From Curtobacterium sp. MCBA15_001 (GTDB taxonomy: Bacteria; Actinomycetota; Actinomycetes; Actinomycetales; Microbacteriaceae), in assembly GCF_001864835.1 (NCBI RefSeq), contig NZ_MJGI01000024.1:9090-73089 (forward strand): DNA of 64,000 bases. The letters are read 5' to 3'. The number at the start of each line of letters is the position of its first letter. Position 1 is the stretch's first letter. Of the stretch, positions 54,835 through 63,885 are shown one piece after another. The position numbers and the translations under genes were made by a program. The notes beneath the pieces are model-generated. The model did not search any database. It had not been told where the DNA came from and saw only the letters and a list, made by a program, of their open reading frames with translations.

Positions 54835-56517
54835 TCACGGCTCGACGAAGCGGTCCGCCTCGTCCTGCGCGGTCGCCTTGGCGAGGTAGTGCACCTTCTT
54901 GCCGGTCGCGTTGTACGGCAGCTCGGTGACGAACCGGTAGCGGCGCGGTCGCTTGTAGCGCGCGAGGCCGGGGTGGTCGCTGGTCCACGTCTCGAGCTCG
55001 GCGGCCGCCGCGGTGTCGTCCTCGGGCAGGCCACGGTCGGCGCGGACGACGAACGCCACCACGACCTCGCCCCACTGCTCGTCGGGGACGCCCACGACGA
55101 TGGAGTCGGCGACGCCGGGGTGTTCCTGCAGCACCGCCTCGACCTGGACCGGGTGGACGTTCTCGCCGCCGGAGATGACCATGTCGTCCTTGCGGCCGAC
55201 GATCGTCACGCGCTCGTGCTCGTCCCACGTGGCGAGGTCACCCGGGTAGAACCAGCCGTTCGCGAACTTCTCGGCCTCGAGCCCGGGGTTCCGGTACGAG
55301 TAGCCGGACTTGACGGTGCGGACCGCGAACTCGCCGATCTCGCTGCCGTCCTTCGGGACCGTGTCCGACGGGTCGGCGAGCCGGTCCGGGTACACCCGCA
55401 CGACCGCGACGTCGTCGTCGGTCGAGGCGCGGCCGGTCGAACCAGCACCGTCGGGGAAGTCCTCGGGGCGCAGGAACGTGTTCCAGAACGTCTCGGTGGT
55501 GCCGTACCCGTTGAAGATCCGCGGTGAGAGCAGCTCCTGGTAGCGGAGCGCGGCGGCGCGGTCGAGCGGGGCGCCCATCGTCACGATGCCGTGCAGGCTC
55601 GACAGGTCGCGCGGGCGGCGCTCCTGCGCGTTGGCGAGCTGGACGAGGTTCGGCGGCGCTCCGATGAGGAACGTCAGCTGCTCCGACTCCACCAGGTCGA
55701 GCACACGGTCGGCGTCGAAGTGGCGCAGGGTGGTCAGCTCGGCGCCGACGTAGAAGACGGGGTTCGGTCCGCCCGAGTACAGCCCGCCACGGTGGAACAG
55801 CGGCGACATGTTGAGCGTCTTGTCGAACGGGCTGAGCGGGAAGTGCATGACCACGTCGTGGGCGCTGAGGACCTCGACCAGGCTCGGCAGCGGGACCGGC
55901 TTCGGGCGGCCGGTCGTGCCGGAGGTGTAGAGCCGGGTGGTCTCGGCGAAGGTGTCGCGCGGCTCGGTGGCGGCGAGTTCCTCCGCGGTGACCGGGTCAG
56001 CGGTCAGCAGGTCGTCGAAGGGCGTCGCGGCGTCCGTGCCCGTACCCTTGTGCGTCTCAGCGCCGACCACGACGACGTGGCGGGGGCGGTGCGGCGCGGT
56101 CTCGAGTGCCGCCGCGACGTCAGTGGACCGCACGACGTCGTGGACGAGCACGACGGGCGCCGAGTCCTCGACGATGAACGCGACCTCGTCCGGGGCGAGC
56201 CGGAAGTTGGTCGGGGAGAACACGGCGCCGATCCGGTGGCAGGCCAGGTACAGCATGGCGAACTCGGGGCCGTTGAACAGCTCGACCATCACGACGGAGC
56301 CCCGTTCGGCGCCGTGCCGCAGCAGCCACCCGCTGACCCGGTCGACGGCGTCACCGAGCTCGGCGTAGGTCCACGAGCGATCGGTGTCGGGGTCGCGCAG
56401 GGCCGGGCGTCCGGCGAAGCGGTGGGTGTTCCGCGCGAAGCCGTTGGCGTACGTGTAGCTGTGCTCGAAGACGTCGCGGAAGCGTGTGGCGTCGTAGTCG
56501 GATCGGGTCTCGGTCAT
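54835..56517 (-). CDS. acyl-CoA synthetase (AMP-forming, class I adenylate-forming family)
   Basis: This 560-aa enzyme activates a carboxylate to its acyl-AMP and then acyl-CoA. TRLYTSGTTGRPKPV is the P-loop motif (A3), NGYGTTETFW the A5 motif, FYPGDLATWDEHERVTIVGRKDD the A7/A8 hinge, and PYNATGKKVHY the A10 segment with the catalytic Lys. The chain-length preference is not evident; the overall form is of medium/long-chain fatty-acyl-CoA ligases. Start ATG 56517 with AGGGAG 5 nt upstream; the frame continues upstream without support. With the nearby desaturase it suggests a lipid-remodelling area, although the two are not in one operon. Confidence 0.92.
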   Translation of the reverse strand: MTETRSDYDATRFRDVFEHSYTYANGFARNTHRFAGRPALRDPDTDRSWTYAELGDAVDRVSGWLLRHGAERGSVVMVELFNGPEFAMLYLACHRIGAVFSPTNFRLAPDEVAFIVEDSAPVVLVHDVVRSTDVAAALETAPHRPRHVVVVGAETHKGTGTDAATPFDDLLTADPVTAEELAATEPRDTFAETTRLYTSGTTGRPKPVPLPSLVEVLSAHDVVMHFPLSPFDKTLNMSPLFHRGGLYSGGPNPVFYVGAELTTLRHFDADRVLDLVESEQLTFLIGAPPNLVQLANAQERRPRDLSSLHGIVTMGAPLDRAAALRYQELLSPRIFNGYGTTETFWNTFLRPEDFPDGAGSTGRASTDDDVAVVRVYPDRLADPSDTVPKDGSEIGEFAVRTVKSGYSYRNPGLEAEKFANGWFYPGDLATWDEHERVTIVGRKDDMVISGGENVHPVQVEAVLQEHPGVADSIVVGVPDEQWGEVVVAFVVRADRGLPEDDTAAAAELETWTSDHPGLARYKRPRRYRFVTELPYNATGKKVHYLAKATAQDEADRFVEP

Positions 56518-56632
56518 CGTCGCTCCCTGGGCTCGTCCGGTGCACCCCGGCACCGTCGTGGTGCGTCGCACCGTCGCTCGGTGCGCGCCGTCCGCCACTG
56601 TAATGCTCGGCCCACGCGGTGGTGCGGACGTC

Positions 56633-56678
56633 GGTCGGGGCTGTGGACGGAGGCCGTCGGCTGGTCGGGGCTGTGGAC
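56633..56678. repeat. 30-bp-period direct repeat
   Basis: GGTCGGGGCTGTGGAC occurs at 56633-56648 and 56663-56678, upstream of the acyl-CoA synthetase gene. Confidence 0.75.
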
Positions 56679-56685
56679 AGAACGC

Positions 56686-56752
56686 GGCGCCGCCGACAGG
56701 CCTGCGCGTGGGCGCCGCCGACAGGCCAGCGCGTGGGCGTCTCCGTCAGGCC
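56686..56752. repeat. 25-bp tandem repeat reaching the end of the Ig-like gene
   Basis: GGCGCCGCCGACAGGCC starts at 56686 and 56711, and a diverged copy at 56736 contains the stop codon of the Ig-like gene (56746-56748). Confidence 0.75.
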
Positions 56753-59157
56753 TGCGCGTCGGCAGCGTCGGCGTCCGCGACACGGACCCACAGCCAGGTG
56801 CCGAGCGCGGCGGCGACGCAGGCACAGGCGATCAGGGCCAGCGCGACCGGCGACACGTGGGTGCCAGCGGGGCCGGAGTAGACCGCCGCGGCCAGGGCCA
56901 CGCCGACGGCCGCGATCGAGGCGTAGCGCGCCCGCGAGTGCGCCCACAGCGCGCTGCCGGCCGACCCGGCGAGGGGCAACAGCGTCGCGACGAGCGAGCC
57001 GAGCCCACCGACGCACAGGGTGATGGCGAACTCCGAGACGATCGCGGTCCAGAACCCGGAGCCCGTGGTCACACTGTGCAGGACCCAGCCCATGGCGGCG
57101 AGCACGAGCAGCGCGGTCGACCGGGCGGTCGCGTTCCGAGCGCAGGCGGCGATCCCGGCACCGAGCCGCATCGCGCCGGTGTCGACGTCGGTCCGACCGA
57201 CCGGCACGAGCAGCACGCCGAGCACCAGGGCGGGGGAGAGGTCCGCCGCCCGGGTGATCCCGCAGGCCACCAGTGCCGTCAGGACGAGCCAGGGGGAGAC
57301 CCGGAAGGCCACCAGGTGTCGATCGGCCCCGGCTGCCCAGCGCGTCACGAGGACGACCACGGCGGTGAGGACCGTCGTGCCCGCCAGCACCGCGATGGCC
57401 AGGCGGACGTAGCGCGCCTCGAGTGCGACGCCGACGCCGAGCAGCGTCAGGACCGCTGCGAGCGTCACGGCGATCGCGACCGAGGCCCAACCGGGCAGCG
57501 CGTCGTCACCACGGCGTCGCTCGGACCGCGGGCGGTTGCGGCCCGTGAAGGACCAGAGCCGCAGGGCCACGCGACCGCGCAGCGTGCGGGCGACGAGTCG
57601 AGCGGGTCCGGCGACGAGCAGGAGGAACCCGATCGCTGCCGCGGCCGCGAACACCAGGGTGCTCCAGGACGCCGCGGACTGGATCGTCGGAACGGTGCGG
57701 TCGAACGAGGTCGCGACGGACCAGTCGCCGGCAGCTCCGGACCAGTCGCGCCCGGAACCGGCGCCGTCCGGCCCCGCTGCGGCGCCGGTGCCGCCGTCGC
57801 TGCCGCCTCCGTCGCTGCCGGGCGTGCCGGATCCGGTGGCGCCGCTCCCGGTGGGACCCGGGGTCCCGGTGCCGTTCCCGCCCGCAGGCGCGTGGCCGCC
57901 GGCGCCCGTGCTGCTGCCCGAGCTCGGCTGACCGGACGTCGGCCCGGCGCCGGGGGTGCCCGCCCCGGCGCTGACGACGACCGGGACCGATGCCGAGGGG
58001 CTCGAGTGGTTGCCGGCGTCGTCGTGCTGCAACGCCATGAGGCCGTGCGACCCGGCGGGCAGGCTCCGCGCCGGGACCGTGCACGCCCACGAGCCGTCCG
58101 CTCCGACAGTCGTGCCGCACACCGGAGCGCGGTCGACGTAGACGGTCAGCGTGGCCCGGGGCTCGCCGGTGCCGCCGACGACGAGGTCCCCCGCGGTGAT
58201 CCGCTGGTCCGAGCGCGGGGAGGTGACGACGGGCGGGGCCGGAGCGTCACGGTCGAACGTCACCGTCGCCGGTGCCGAGGCCGTGCTGCGCAGGTCGGAC
58301 CGGAAGCCGGCGGCGGTGCTCGCGGTGGCGGTCGCCGTCATCGTGACGGTGCCGTTCGGGTACGGAGCCGCCCCGGTCGACCAGGACACGACCCAGCGGC
58401 CGTCGCTGCCGACGGTCGCGGTGCGCTCGGCGGTGGAGCCCGACAGTGCGACCGTGACCGTCGTCCCGACGTCGCCGCTCCCGGCGACGGTCCCGCTGGT
58501 CGGCCCTCGCGTGGTGACGACCGGGGGCACGACGACGTCGGCCGCCGGAGCGTCCGCCGTGCGGCGGGAGGCGTCCGTGACGTCCTGCACGGTGAAGACC
58601 TGGTGGGGCCCGGTCCGGACGCGACCGGAGCAGGACCAGGCACCGTCCGTGCCGGCGATGGCGGTGCACGTCGAGGCACTCGGGAGGCCGGGGTCGATCA
58701 CCCGGACACGGTGGCCAGGGGTCGCGGTGCCGGTGAACCGGCCGGTCGCGCTGGTCAGGTCACCCGGGTCGGCGATCGTCGGGTCGACTGCGGGACCGCC
58801 CGTCGACGGCGGCGGCGTCGGGGACGACGACGGTGCACCACTCGGTGTCGGGGCCGGCTGCAGGTCGGCCTGCGTGGTCCCCGGGGCCGGGCTCGCCGTC
58901 GGCGTGGAGGCCGTGGTCGCGTCCGCCCCGTCGGTCGCCGCGGGCGTCGCCGTAGGGGTGTCGGACGTGGTGGTGCTGGACGTGGTGGTCGTGGACCCGT
59001 CCATGCCGTCCGCGGTCGCCGCCGGCGCGACGGTCAGGGTCACGAGGCCCACCGCCAGGGTCGCTGCCAGCGCACTGACCAGGAGCGCACGCGGACGCGC
59101 CCGACGACGGCCGCCCCCGACCGCCGCGGTCGTCGAGGACTCCCCACGCGTGCTCAT
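56746..59157 (-). CDS. large exported Ig-like/polytopic membrane protein, unknown function
   Basis: This 803-aa protein has a twin-Arg-like basic start, one signal/anchor helix (about 25-48) and a Thr/Pro/Ser-rich linker (about 52-125). Three Ig-like beta modules follow (about 130-215, 215-305 and 308-395), with the bacterial Ig repeat signatures GxxVRV.., GTTVTVALSG and ATLTVYVD...GSWACTV. A Gly/Ser/Pro linker (about 400-480) then leads to a C-terminal membrane domain of about nine helices (about 497-795). Ig modules probably bind sugars, proteins or the envelope outside the cell. The membrane domain resembles no family I can name. Start ATG with GGGGGGAG before it. It is divergent from lemA. 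Confidence 0.85.
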   Translation of the reverse strand: MSTRGESSTTAAVGGGRRRARPRALLVSALAATLAVGLVTLTVAPAATADGMDGSTTTTSSTTTSDTPTATPAATDGADATTASTPTASPAPGTTQADLQPAPTPSGAPSSSPTPPPSTGGPAVDPTIADPGDLTSATGRFTGTATPGHRVRVIDPGLPSASTCTAIAGTDGAWSCSGRVRTGPHQVFTVQDVTDASRRTADAPAADVVVPPVVTTRGPTSGTVAGSGDVGTTVTVALSGSTAERTATVGSDGRWVVSWSTGAAPYPNGTVTMTATATASTAAGFRSDLRSTASAPATVTFDRDAPAPPVVTSPRSDQRITAGDLVVGGTGEPRATLTVYVDRAPVCGTTVGADGSWACTVPARSLPAGSHGLMALQHDDAGNHSSPSASVPVVVSAGAGTPGAGPTSGQPSSGSSTGAGGHAPAGGNGTGTPGPTGSGATGSGTPGSDGGGSDGGTGAAAGPDGAGSGRDWSGAAGDWSVATSFDRTVPTIQSAASWSTLVFAAAAAIGFLLLVAGPARLVARTLRGRVALRLWSFTGRNRPRSERRRGDDALPGWASVAIAVTLAAVLTLLGVGVALEARYVRLAIAVLAGTTVLTAVVVLVTRWAAGADRHLVAFRVSPWLVLTALVACGITRAADLSPALVLGVLLVPVGRTDVDTGAMRLGAGIAACARNATARSTALLVLAAMGWVLHSVTTGSGFWTAIVSEFAITLCVGGLGSLVATLLPLAGSAGSALWAHSRARYASIAAVGVALAAAVYSGPAGTHVSPVALALIACACVAAALGTWLWVRVADADAADAQA

Positions 59158-59321
59158 CTCCCCCCATCACACGCGATGAGGACCACTTCGGTCAACACCC
59201 CGCGCGGATGAACCTCGGCATACGTCCGCGCTACGCGGTCAGGCCGGACGCGAGGTGTGCATGACTCGGGAATCGCCCGTGAAGCGGTCGGTCGGCGCTG
59301 GGGAGCCGCCCGGACCGTTGG

Positions 59322-59327
59322 TACGAT
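59322..59327 (+). promoter_or_regulatory. -10 box (TACGAT) of lemA
   Basis: TACGAT is 62 nt before the lemA ATG. Unlike most genes here, lemA has a leader with a ribosome site (CAGGAG). Confidence 0.45.
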
Positions 59328-59383
59328 CGCCGGTGGTCCACTCGACCCGATCCGACCCCGACGCAGACCAGGAGCACTCCCGC

Positions 59384-59965
59384 ATGGACACCGGACTCAT
59401 CACGACCCTGATCGTCGTCGGCGTGGTGGTCGTGGTCCTCGTGGTCGTCGGGATCTGGCTCCGGGTCTCCTACACCGGGCTCCTGTCGCTCAAGGGCCGT
59501 GTCGACCAGGCCTGGGGTGACATCGCCACGCAGGTCGAGCGCCGCGCGGAGCTGGTCCCGACGATCGTCGACACCGTGCAGGGGTACGCCACGCACGAGA
59601 AGGCGGTCTTCACCGACGTCACCGCTGCCCGTGCCGAGACGCTGAACGCCGGTGACGCCGACACGGCCTCGGCGGCCGAGGGGCACATGCAGAAGGCGCT
59701 GAAGAGCGTGTTCGCCATCGCCGAGGGCTACCCGCAACTGCAGTCCAGCCAGGCCTTCCTGCAGTTGCAGACGGAACTCGTCGACACCGAGGACAAGATC
59801 CAGGCGGCGCGACGCTCGTACAACGGCGGGGTGCGCGAGCTCAACACGAAGATCCGGGCCTTCCCGAACTCGACCTTCGCCAAGCGCCGCGGGTTCGACC
59901 AGGCGTCGTTCTTCGAGACGTCCGAGCCCGCAGCGATCGCCGAACCCCCACGCGTCCAGTTCTGA
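59384..59965 (+). CDS. LemA family protein
   Basis: This 193-aa protein has one N-terminal membrane helix (about 5-26, LITTLIVVGVVVVVLVVVGIW) and a helical LemA domain. Family marks are YTGLLSLKGRVDQAWGDIATQ with ERRAELVPTIVDTVQGYATHE, and SYNGGVRELNTKIRAFPNSTFAKRRGF in two parts near the end. LemA proteins are membrane-tethered helical bundles of unclear function, often near TPM-domain or protease genes; no such neighbour is here. The frame begins earlier, but ATG 59384 with CAGGAG upstream gives the standard N-terminus. Confidence 0.93.
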   Translation: MDTGLITTLIVVGVVVVVLVVVGIWLRVSYTGLLSLKGRVDQAWGDIATQVERRAELVPTIVDTVQGYATHEKAVFTDVTAARAETLNAGDADTASAAEGHMQKALKSVFAIAEGYPQLQSSQAFLQLQTELVDTEDKIQAARRSYNGGVRELNTKIRAFPNSTFAKRRGFDQASFFETSEPAAIAEPPRVQF

Positions 59966-59986
59966 CGCGGCCCGTTCGTCCGCCCG

Positions 59987-61240
59987 TCAGCTGACGGGGT
60001 CCGGCGCGGGGCCTGCGTCGTCGGCCGCGACGTGTGGCACGAGCGGGACACCGAGTGCCCCGGCGAGCGCGGCTGCGGCGGTCCCACGATCGGTCACCTC
60101 GACGTCGGTGAGTCCCTGCCACGCGGCGGCACCACGGAGCGTCCGTGCGAGGCGCTCCGGGTCGAGCGCCGCACCGGGCTCCTGCCACGCCGTCCGGACA
60201 CGCAGGACGCCACGCGCGCGGTCGCTCTTCAGGTCCACCCGACCGACCAGGGCGTCGTCCTGCAGTACGGGGAGCACGTAGTACCCGAACACGCGCTGCG
60301 GCGCGGGCGTGTAGATCTCGATCCGGTAGTGGAAGCCGAACATCCGCTCGGCGCGCCGACGGAACCAGACGACCGGGTCGAAGGGGCTGAGCACCGCGTC
60401 CGCCGTCACCGCGCGCGGTACCCGGGCGTCCGCGTGCAGCCACGCGGGCTCGCGCCAACCCTCGACCCGCACCGGCAGCAGCATGCCGGCGTCCTGCAGG
60501 TCGGCGATGGCGGCAGCGGTGTCGTCCGAGCGCAGTCGCCAGTAGTCGGCGATGTCGGCACGCGTACCGATGCCCAGTGCTCGCGCCGCGCGGCCGACCA
60601 GCGTCCGGACCGCGTCGGAGCGCGCGGGTGCAGCGTCGAGGAAACCCGGGGGCAGGACCTGGTCGGGCAGCGCGTACACCCGCTCGAAGCCCGACCTGCC
60701 CGCGCTGACGGCGTCGCCCCACCGGAACATCTGCTCGAGTCCGAGCTTGACGTCGCTCCACCCCCACCAGGGGCCCCGCCGCACGTTCGACTCGTGCTCG
60801 ACGGCACTGGCGGGCATCGGCCCCTCGGCGCGGAGCAGGGCGTGGAGCTCGCGGCGGACGGCCGCGGTGCGCTCGACCCCCTCGGCACGGGTCGGCCCGG
60901 CGTCGCGTGCCCGGTACGCGTCCATCTTCCACCGGAACAGCGCCAGGTCCGCCCGGGGGACGAAGGCCGCCTCGTGTGCCCAGTACTCCACGTGCGGAGC
61001 CCGAGCGGTCATGGTCAGACGGTCGAGCGTGGCCCGGTCGTAGGCACCGAGGCGGGCGAACAGCGGCAGGTAGTGGCTGCGCTCGAAGACGTTCACGGAG
61101 TCGATCTGCAGCAGGCCGAGCCGTCCGACGGCAGCGCTGAGCGTGCGGCTGCCGACGGCGTCGGGCGAGGGCCGGCCGAACCCCTGAGCGGCGAGTGCGA
61201 CGCGACGCGCCTCGGCAGCGGAGAGCGTGGTCCTGGGCAT
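59987..61240 (-). CDS. YcaQ-family winged-helix DNA glycosylase-like protein
   Basis: This 417-aa protein belongs to the HTH_42 (DUF1006/YcaQ) family, which contains DNA glycosylases AlkZ and AlkX that open interstrand crosslinks or remove bulky adducts. The catalytic-loop candidate LLQIDSVNV (QxD form, near 44-52) and the conserved YWAHEAAFVP, GWSDVKLGLEQMFRWGD and LLSPFDPVVWFRRRAERMFGFHYRIE-type segments are present, although the last is interrupted as DAVLSPFDPVVW. ATG 61240 has TAGGGT 13 nt upstream (61253-61248), so it is leaderless; a GTG at 61246 is possible. It converges on lemA. Antibiotic-producing relatives use such proteins for self-resistance, but no biosynthetic genes are here. 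Confidence 0.88.
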   Translation of the reverse strand: MPRTTLSAAEARRVALAAQGFGRPSPDAVGSRTLSAAVGRLGLLQIDSVNVFERSHYLPLFARLGAYDRATLDRLTMTARAPHVEYWAHEAAFVPRADLALFRWKMDAYRARDAGPTRAEGVERTAAVRRELHALLRAEGPMPASAVEHESNVRRGPWWGWSDVKLGLEQMFRWGDAVSAGRSGFERVYALPDQVLPPGFLDAAPARSDAVRTLVGRAARALGIGTRADIADYWRLRSDDTAAAIADLQDAGMLLPVRVEGWREPAWLHADARVPRAVTADAVLSPFDPVVWFRRRAERMFGFHYRIEIYTPAPQRVFGYYVLPVLQDDALVGRVDLKSDRARGVLRVRTAWQEPGAALDPERLARTLRGAAAWQGLTDVEVTDRGTAAAALAGALGVPLVPHVAADDAGPAPDPVS

Positions 61241-61247
61241 GGACACG

Positions 61248-61253
61248 ACCCTA
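61248..61253 (-). promoter_or_regulatory. -10 box (TAGGGT) of the YcaQ-family gene
   Basis: It begins 13 nt before the ATG at 61240 on the minus strand. Confidence 0.4.
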
Positions 61254-61322
61254 GTGAGCGCCGCCGACGCCCCGGGCGCAGGGCCGTATGCCGCATCTGG
61301 AACGCAGCCGCGCCGCCGTGGT

Positions 61323-61328
61323 TACAGT
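61323..61328 (+). promoter_or_regulatory. -10 box (TACAGT) of the AI-2E-family permease, leaderless
   Basis: It begins 12 nt before the ATG at 61335. Confidence 0.5.
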
Positions 61329-61334
61329 GGCGGA

Positions 61335-62594
61335 ATGGCATGGGGCAAGAAGCAGCAGCACCCCGACCCCGTGGTCGAGGAATCGGTACCGGTCGGCATG
61401 CGCATCGCCGGGGCGTGGTCCTGGCGCGTGCTCGTCGTCGTCGGGGTGATCGCGCTCTTCATCTGGCTCATGACGGTGTTCAGCGAGATCCTCATCCCGT
61501 TCCTGATCGGCATCATCGTGTCGGCCCTGCTGATCCCGGTCTCGAACTGGATGCAGCGACACCACGTGCCGAAGTGGCTGGCCGTCGTGGTCAGCCTGCT
61601 CGGGGGGCTCGCGGCACTCGGCGGCCTGATCTGGCTCGTCGTCGACCAGATCATCGCGTCCTACCCGTCGTTGAAGGAGCGCACGGTCTCGCAGTACGCG
61701 AACATCAAGGACCTCGTCCTGAACTCCGGTCTGGGCATCACCCAGTCGGACGTCAACGGATGGCTCAACGACGGCACGAAGTGGCTGCAGGAGAACTCGG
61801 GGTCGATCCTCTCCGGGGTGGCCAGTGCCGGATCCGGTGCCACGCACGTGTTCGAGGCGCTGTTCATCATCCTGTTCACGACGATCTTCCTGCTCATCGA
61901 CGGCAAGAACGTCTGGCGCTGGACCGTGCGGCTCTTCCCGCGCAAGGCCCGCGCCGCGGTCGACGGAGCCGGTGTCGCGGGGTGGATCACCCTGACGAGC
62001 TTCATCCGCGTCCAGATCTTCGTCGCGTTCGTCGACGCCGTGGGCATCGGTCTCGGCGCCTGGATCGTCGGACTGTTCTTCGGCGGCCTGCCCCTGGTGA
62101 TCCCGATCGCCGCGTTCGTCTTCCTCGGGGCCTTCATCCCGGTCGTCGGTGCGATCGTCACCGGCTTCCTCGCCGTGTTCGTCGCACTCATCTTCAACGG
62201 GCCGGTGGCCGCGGTGCTGGTCCTCGGCGTCGTCCTGCTCGTCCAGCAGATCGAGGGGCACATCCTGCAGCCCCTGGTCATGGGGAACGCCGTCAAGGTC
62301 CACCCACTGGCGGTCGTGCTCGGTGTGACGAGTGCGTCCGGGCTGGCCGGCATCGCCGGGGCCTTCTTCGCGGTGCCGCTCATCGCAACCGTGAACGCCA
62401 TGGTCACGACGATCGCGAGCGGCCGGTGGCGGCGGCTCGACTCGGACCACGTGCTCGAGGCGACCCCGAAGCGCGGCCAGCACGGGCAGCTACAGCTGTC
62501 GCGCCGCCGGCGACACACGGCCGACGACGACGTGCCCGCTCCGGGCAGCGACGCGGACACGACCGCTGCTGAGGGAACCGCCAGCACGAACTGA
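61335..62594 (+). CDS. AI-2E family transporter (PurR/YdiK-like permease)
   Basis: This 419-aa membrane protein has about eight helices: paired N-terminal helices (about 30-85), a large loop with TQSDVNGWLNDGTKWLQE (about 100-170) and the conserved GAFIPVVGAIVTGFLAV and VVLLVQQIEGHILQPLVMG segments near 275-325. The C-terminal tail (about 370-419) is polar, rich in Arg then Asp/Thr/Ala. Family members are varied (AI-2 exporter TqsA, Na+/H+ antiporters), so the substrate is not assignable. The start is supported by a -10 box 12 nt upstream. It is followed by ilvA. Confidence 0.88.
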   Translation: MAWGKKQQHPDPVVEESVPVGMRIAGAWSWRVLVVVGVIALFIWLMTVFSEILIPFLIGIIVSALLIPVSNWMQRHHVPKWLAVVVSLLGGLAALGGLIWLVVDQIIASYPSLKERTVSQYANIKDLVLNSGLGITQSDVNGWLNDGTKWLQENSGSILSGVASAGSGATHVFEALFIILFTTIFLLIDGKNVWRWTVRLFPRKARAAVDGAGVAGWITLTSFIRVQIFVAFVDAVGIGLGAWIVGLFFGGLPLVIPIAAFVFLGAFIPVVGAIVTGFLAVFVALIFNGPVAAVLVLGVVLLVQQIEGHILQPLVMGNAVKVHPLAVVLGVTSASGLAGIAGAFFAVPLIATVNAMVTTIASGRWRRLDSDHVLEATPKRGQHGQLQLSRRRRHTADDDVPAPGSDADTTAAEGTASTN

Positions 62595-62628
62595 CGTCAC
62601 CGGTTCGTCACGGGCCGGTCCGACCGGC

Positions 62629-62634
62629 GATGAT
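62629..62634 (+). promoter_or_regulatory. -10 box (GATGAT) of ilvA
   Basis: It begins 12 nt before the GTG at 62641. It is a weaker match, as the first base is G. Confidence 0.3.
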
Positions 62635-62640
62635 GGACCC

Positions 62641-63885
62641 GTGACCGACACCACCGCGCCGACGATCCCGACCCTCGACGACATCGAGCGGGCGAGGCAG
62701 ACGATCGCGGGCGTCGCCCGGGTCACCCCGATGGAGACGTCGCAGTTCCTGGGCGAGCTGCTCGGGTCGCCGGTGCACCTGAAGTGCGAGAACCTGCAGC
62801 GGACCGGCGCCTACAAGGTGCGCGGTGCCTACAACCGGCTCGCCGCGCTCACCCCGGAACAGCGGGCGAAGGGCGTCGTGGCCGCCAGCGCGGGCAACCA
62901 CGCGCAGGGGGTGGCGCTGGCCGCGCGCGAACTGGGCATCCCGGCGACGATCTTCACGCCCGTGGGCGTCGCCCTGCCGAAGCTGCAGGCCACGCGGCAC
63001 TACGGCGCCGAGGTCGTCCTGCGCGGACACTCCGTCGAAGAGGCCCTGTCAGCCGCCAAGGACTTCGCCCACCGCACCGGTGCCGTGTTCATCCCGCCGT
63101 TCGACCACCCCGCCGTGATCGCGGGGCAGGGCACCCTCGGGCTCGAGATCCTCGACCAGGTCCCCGACGTCGACACGGTCGTCGTGCCGATCGGCGGCGG
63201 CGGGGTCATCTCCGGCATCGCCATCGCGGTGAAGGGCCTGGCCGAACGGCAGGGGCGTACGATCCGCGTGATCGGGGTCCAGGCGGAGAACGCGGCGTCG
63301 TACCCGGACTCGCTCGACGCCGGCGAACCGGTCACGATCGCGACCACCCCGACGATCGCCGACGGGATCGCCGTCGCCCGGCCGGGTGACCTGAACTTCC
63401 CGATCATCCGCGACCTGGTCGACGACATCGTCACGGTCGCCGACGACGACGTGGCCCGGGCGCTGCTGGTGCTGCTCGAGCGCGCCAAGCTCGTCGTCGA
63501 GGCCGCGGGTGCGGTCGGCGTCGCCGCGATCATGTCCGGGGCCGTCCGCGACACCGGCCGGACCGTCGTGCTGCTGAGCGGCGGCAACATCGACCCGCTC
63601 ATGATGGAGCGGATCATCACACGCGGCCTCGTCGCGGCCTCGCGCTACATCGGCATCCGGATCATGCTGCCCGACCGTCCGGGCCAGCTCGCCCGCGTCG
63701 CCCAGGTCATCTCGGACGCCGGCGCGAACGTGGTCGAGGTCCTGCACACCCGTCACGGTCAGGGGCTCGTCATCAGCGAGGTCGGCCTGGACCTGTCGAT
63801 CGAGGCCCGCGGCCCCGAGCACGCCGAAGAGGTCATCCAGCGCCTGCACGAGGCCGGGTTCCGACCCGAACAACTGCTGCACTGA
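62641..63885 (+). CDS. ilvA: threonine ammonia-lyase (threonine deaminase)
   Basis: This 414-aa PLP enzyme deaminates L-threonine (or serine) to 2-oxobutyrate, the entry to isoleucine synthesis. LKCENLQRTGAYKVRGA carries the PLP Lys near 60, AASAGNHAQGVAL the PLP-phosphate Asn loop, VPIGGGGVISG the glycine-rich phosphate loop, and LLSGGNID the ring-binding Ser. One C-terminal ACT domain (about 335-410, RIMLPDRPGQLARVAQVI) makes it a short, single-ACT form like the actinobacterial IlvA, possibly less Ile-sensitive or catabolic. GTG start. The promoter box is poor, so it could also be transcribed from the upstream permease gene. Confidence 0.93.
   Translation: MTDTTAPTIPTLDDIERARQTIAGVARVTPMETSQFLGELLGSPVHLKCENLQRTGAYKVRGAYNRLAALTPEQRAKGVVAASAGNHAQGVALAARELGIPATIFTPVGVALPKLQATRHYGAEVVLRGHSVEEALSAAKDFAHRTGAVFIPPFDHPAVIAGQGTLGLEILDQVPDVDTVVVPIGGGGVISGIAIAVKGLAERQGRTIRVIGVQAENAASYPDSLDAGEPVTIATTPTIADGIAVARPGDLNFPIIRDLVDDIVTVADDDVARALLVLLERAKLVVEAAGAVGVAAIMSGAVRDTGRTVVLLSGGNIDPLMMERIITRGLVAASRYIGIRIMLPDRPGQLARVAQVISDAGANVVEVLHTRHGQGLVISEVGLDLSIEARGPEHAEEVIQRLHEAGFRPEQLLH

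Noticed and set aside
55591-59211. A 1206-codon plus-strand open frame
   Set aside because: It runs antisense through the acyl-CoA synthetase and Ig-like genes, is dominated by Arg/Gly, and has no family features. It is a typical high-GC shadow.
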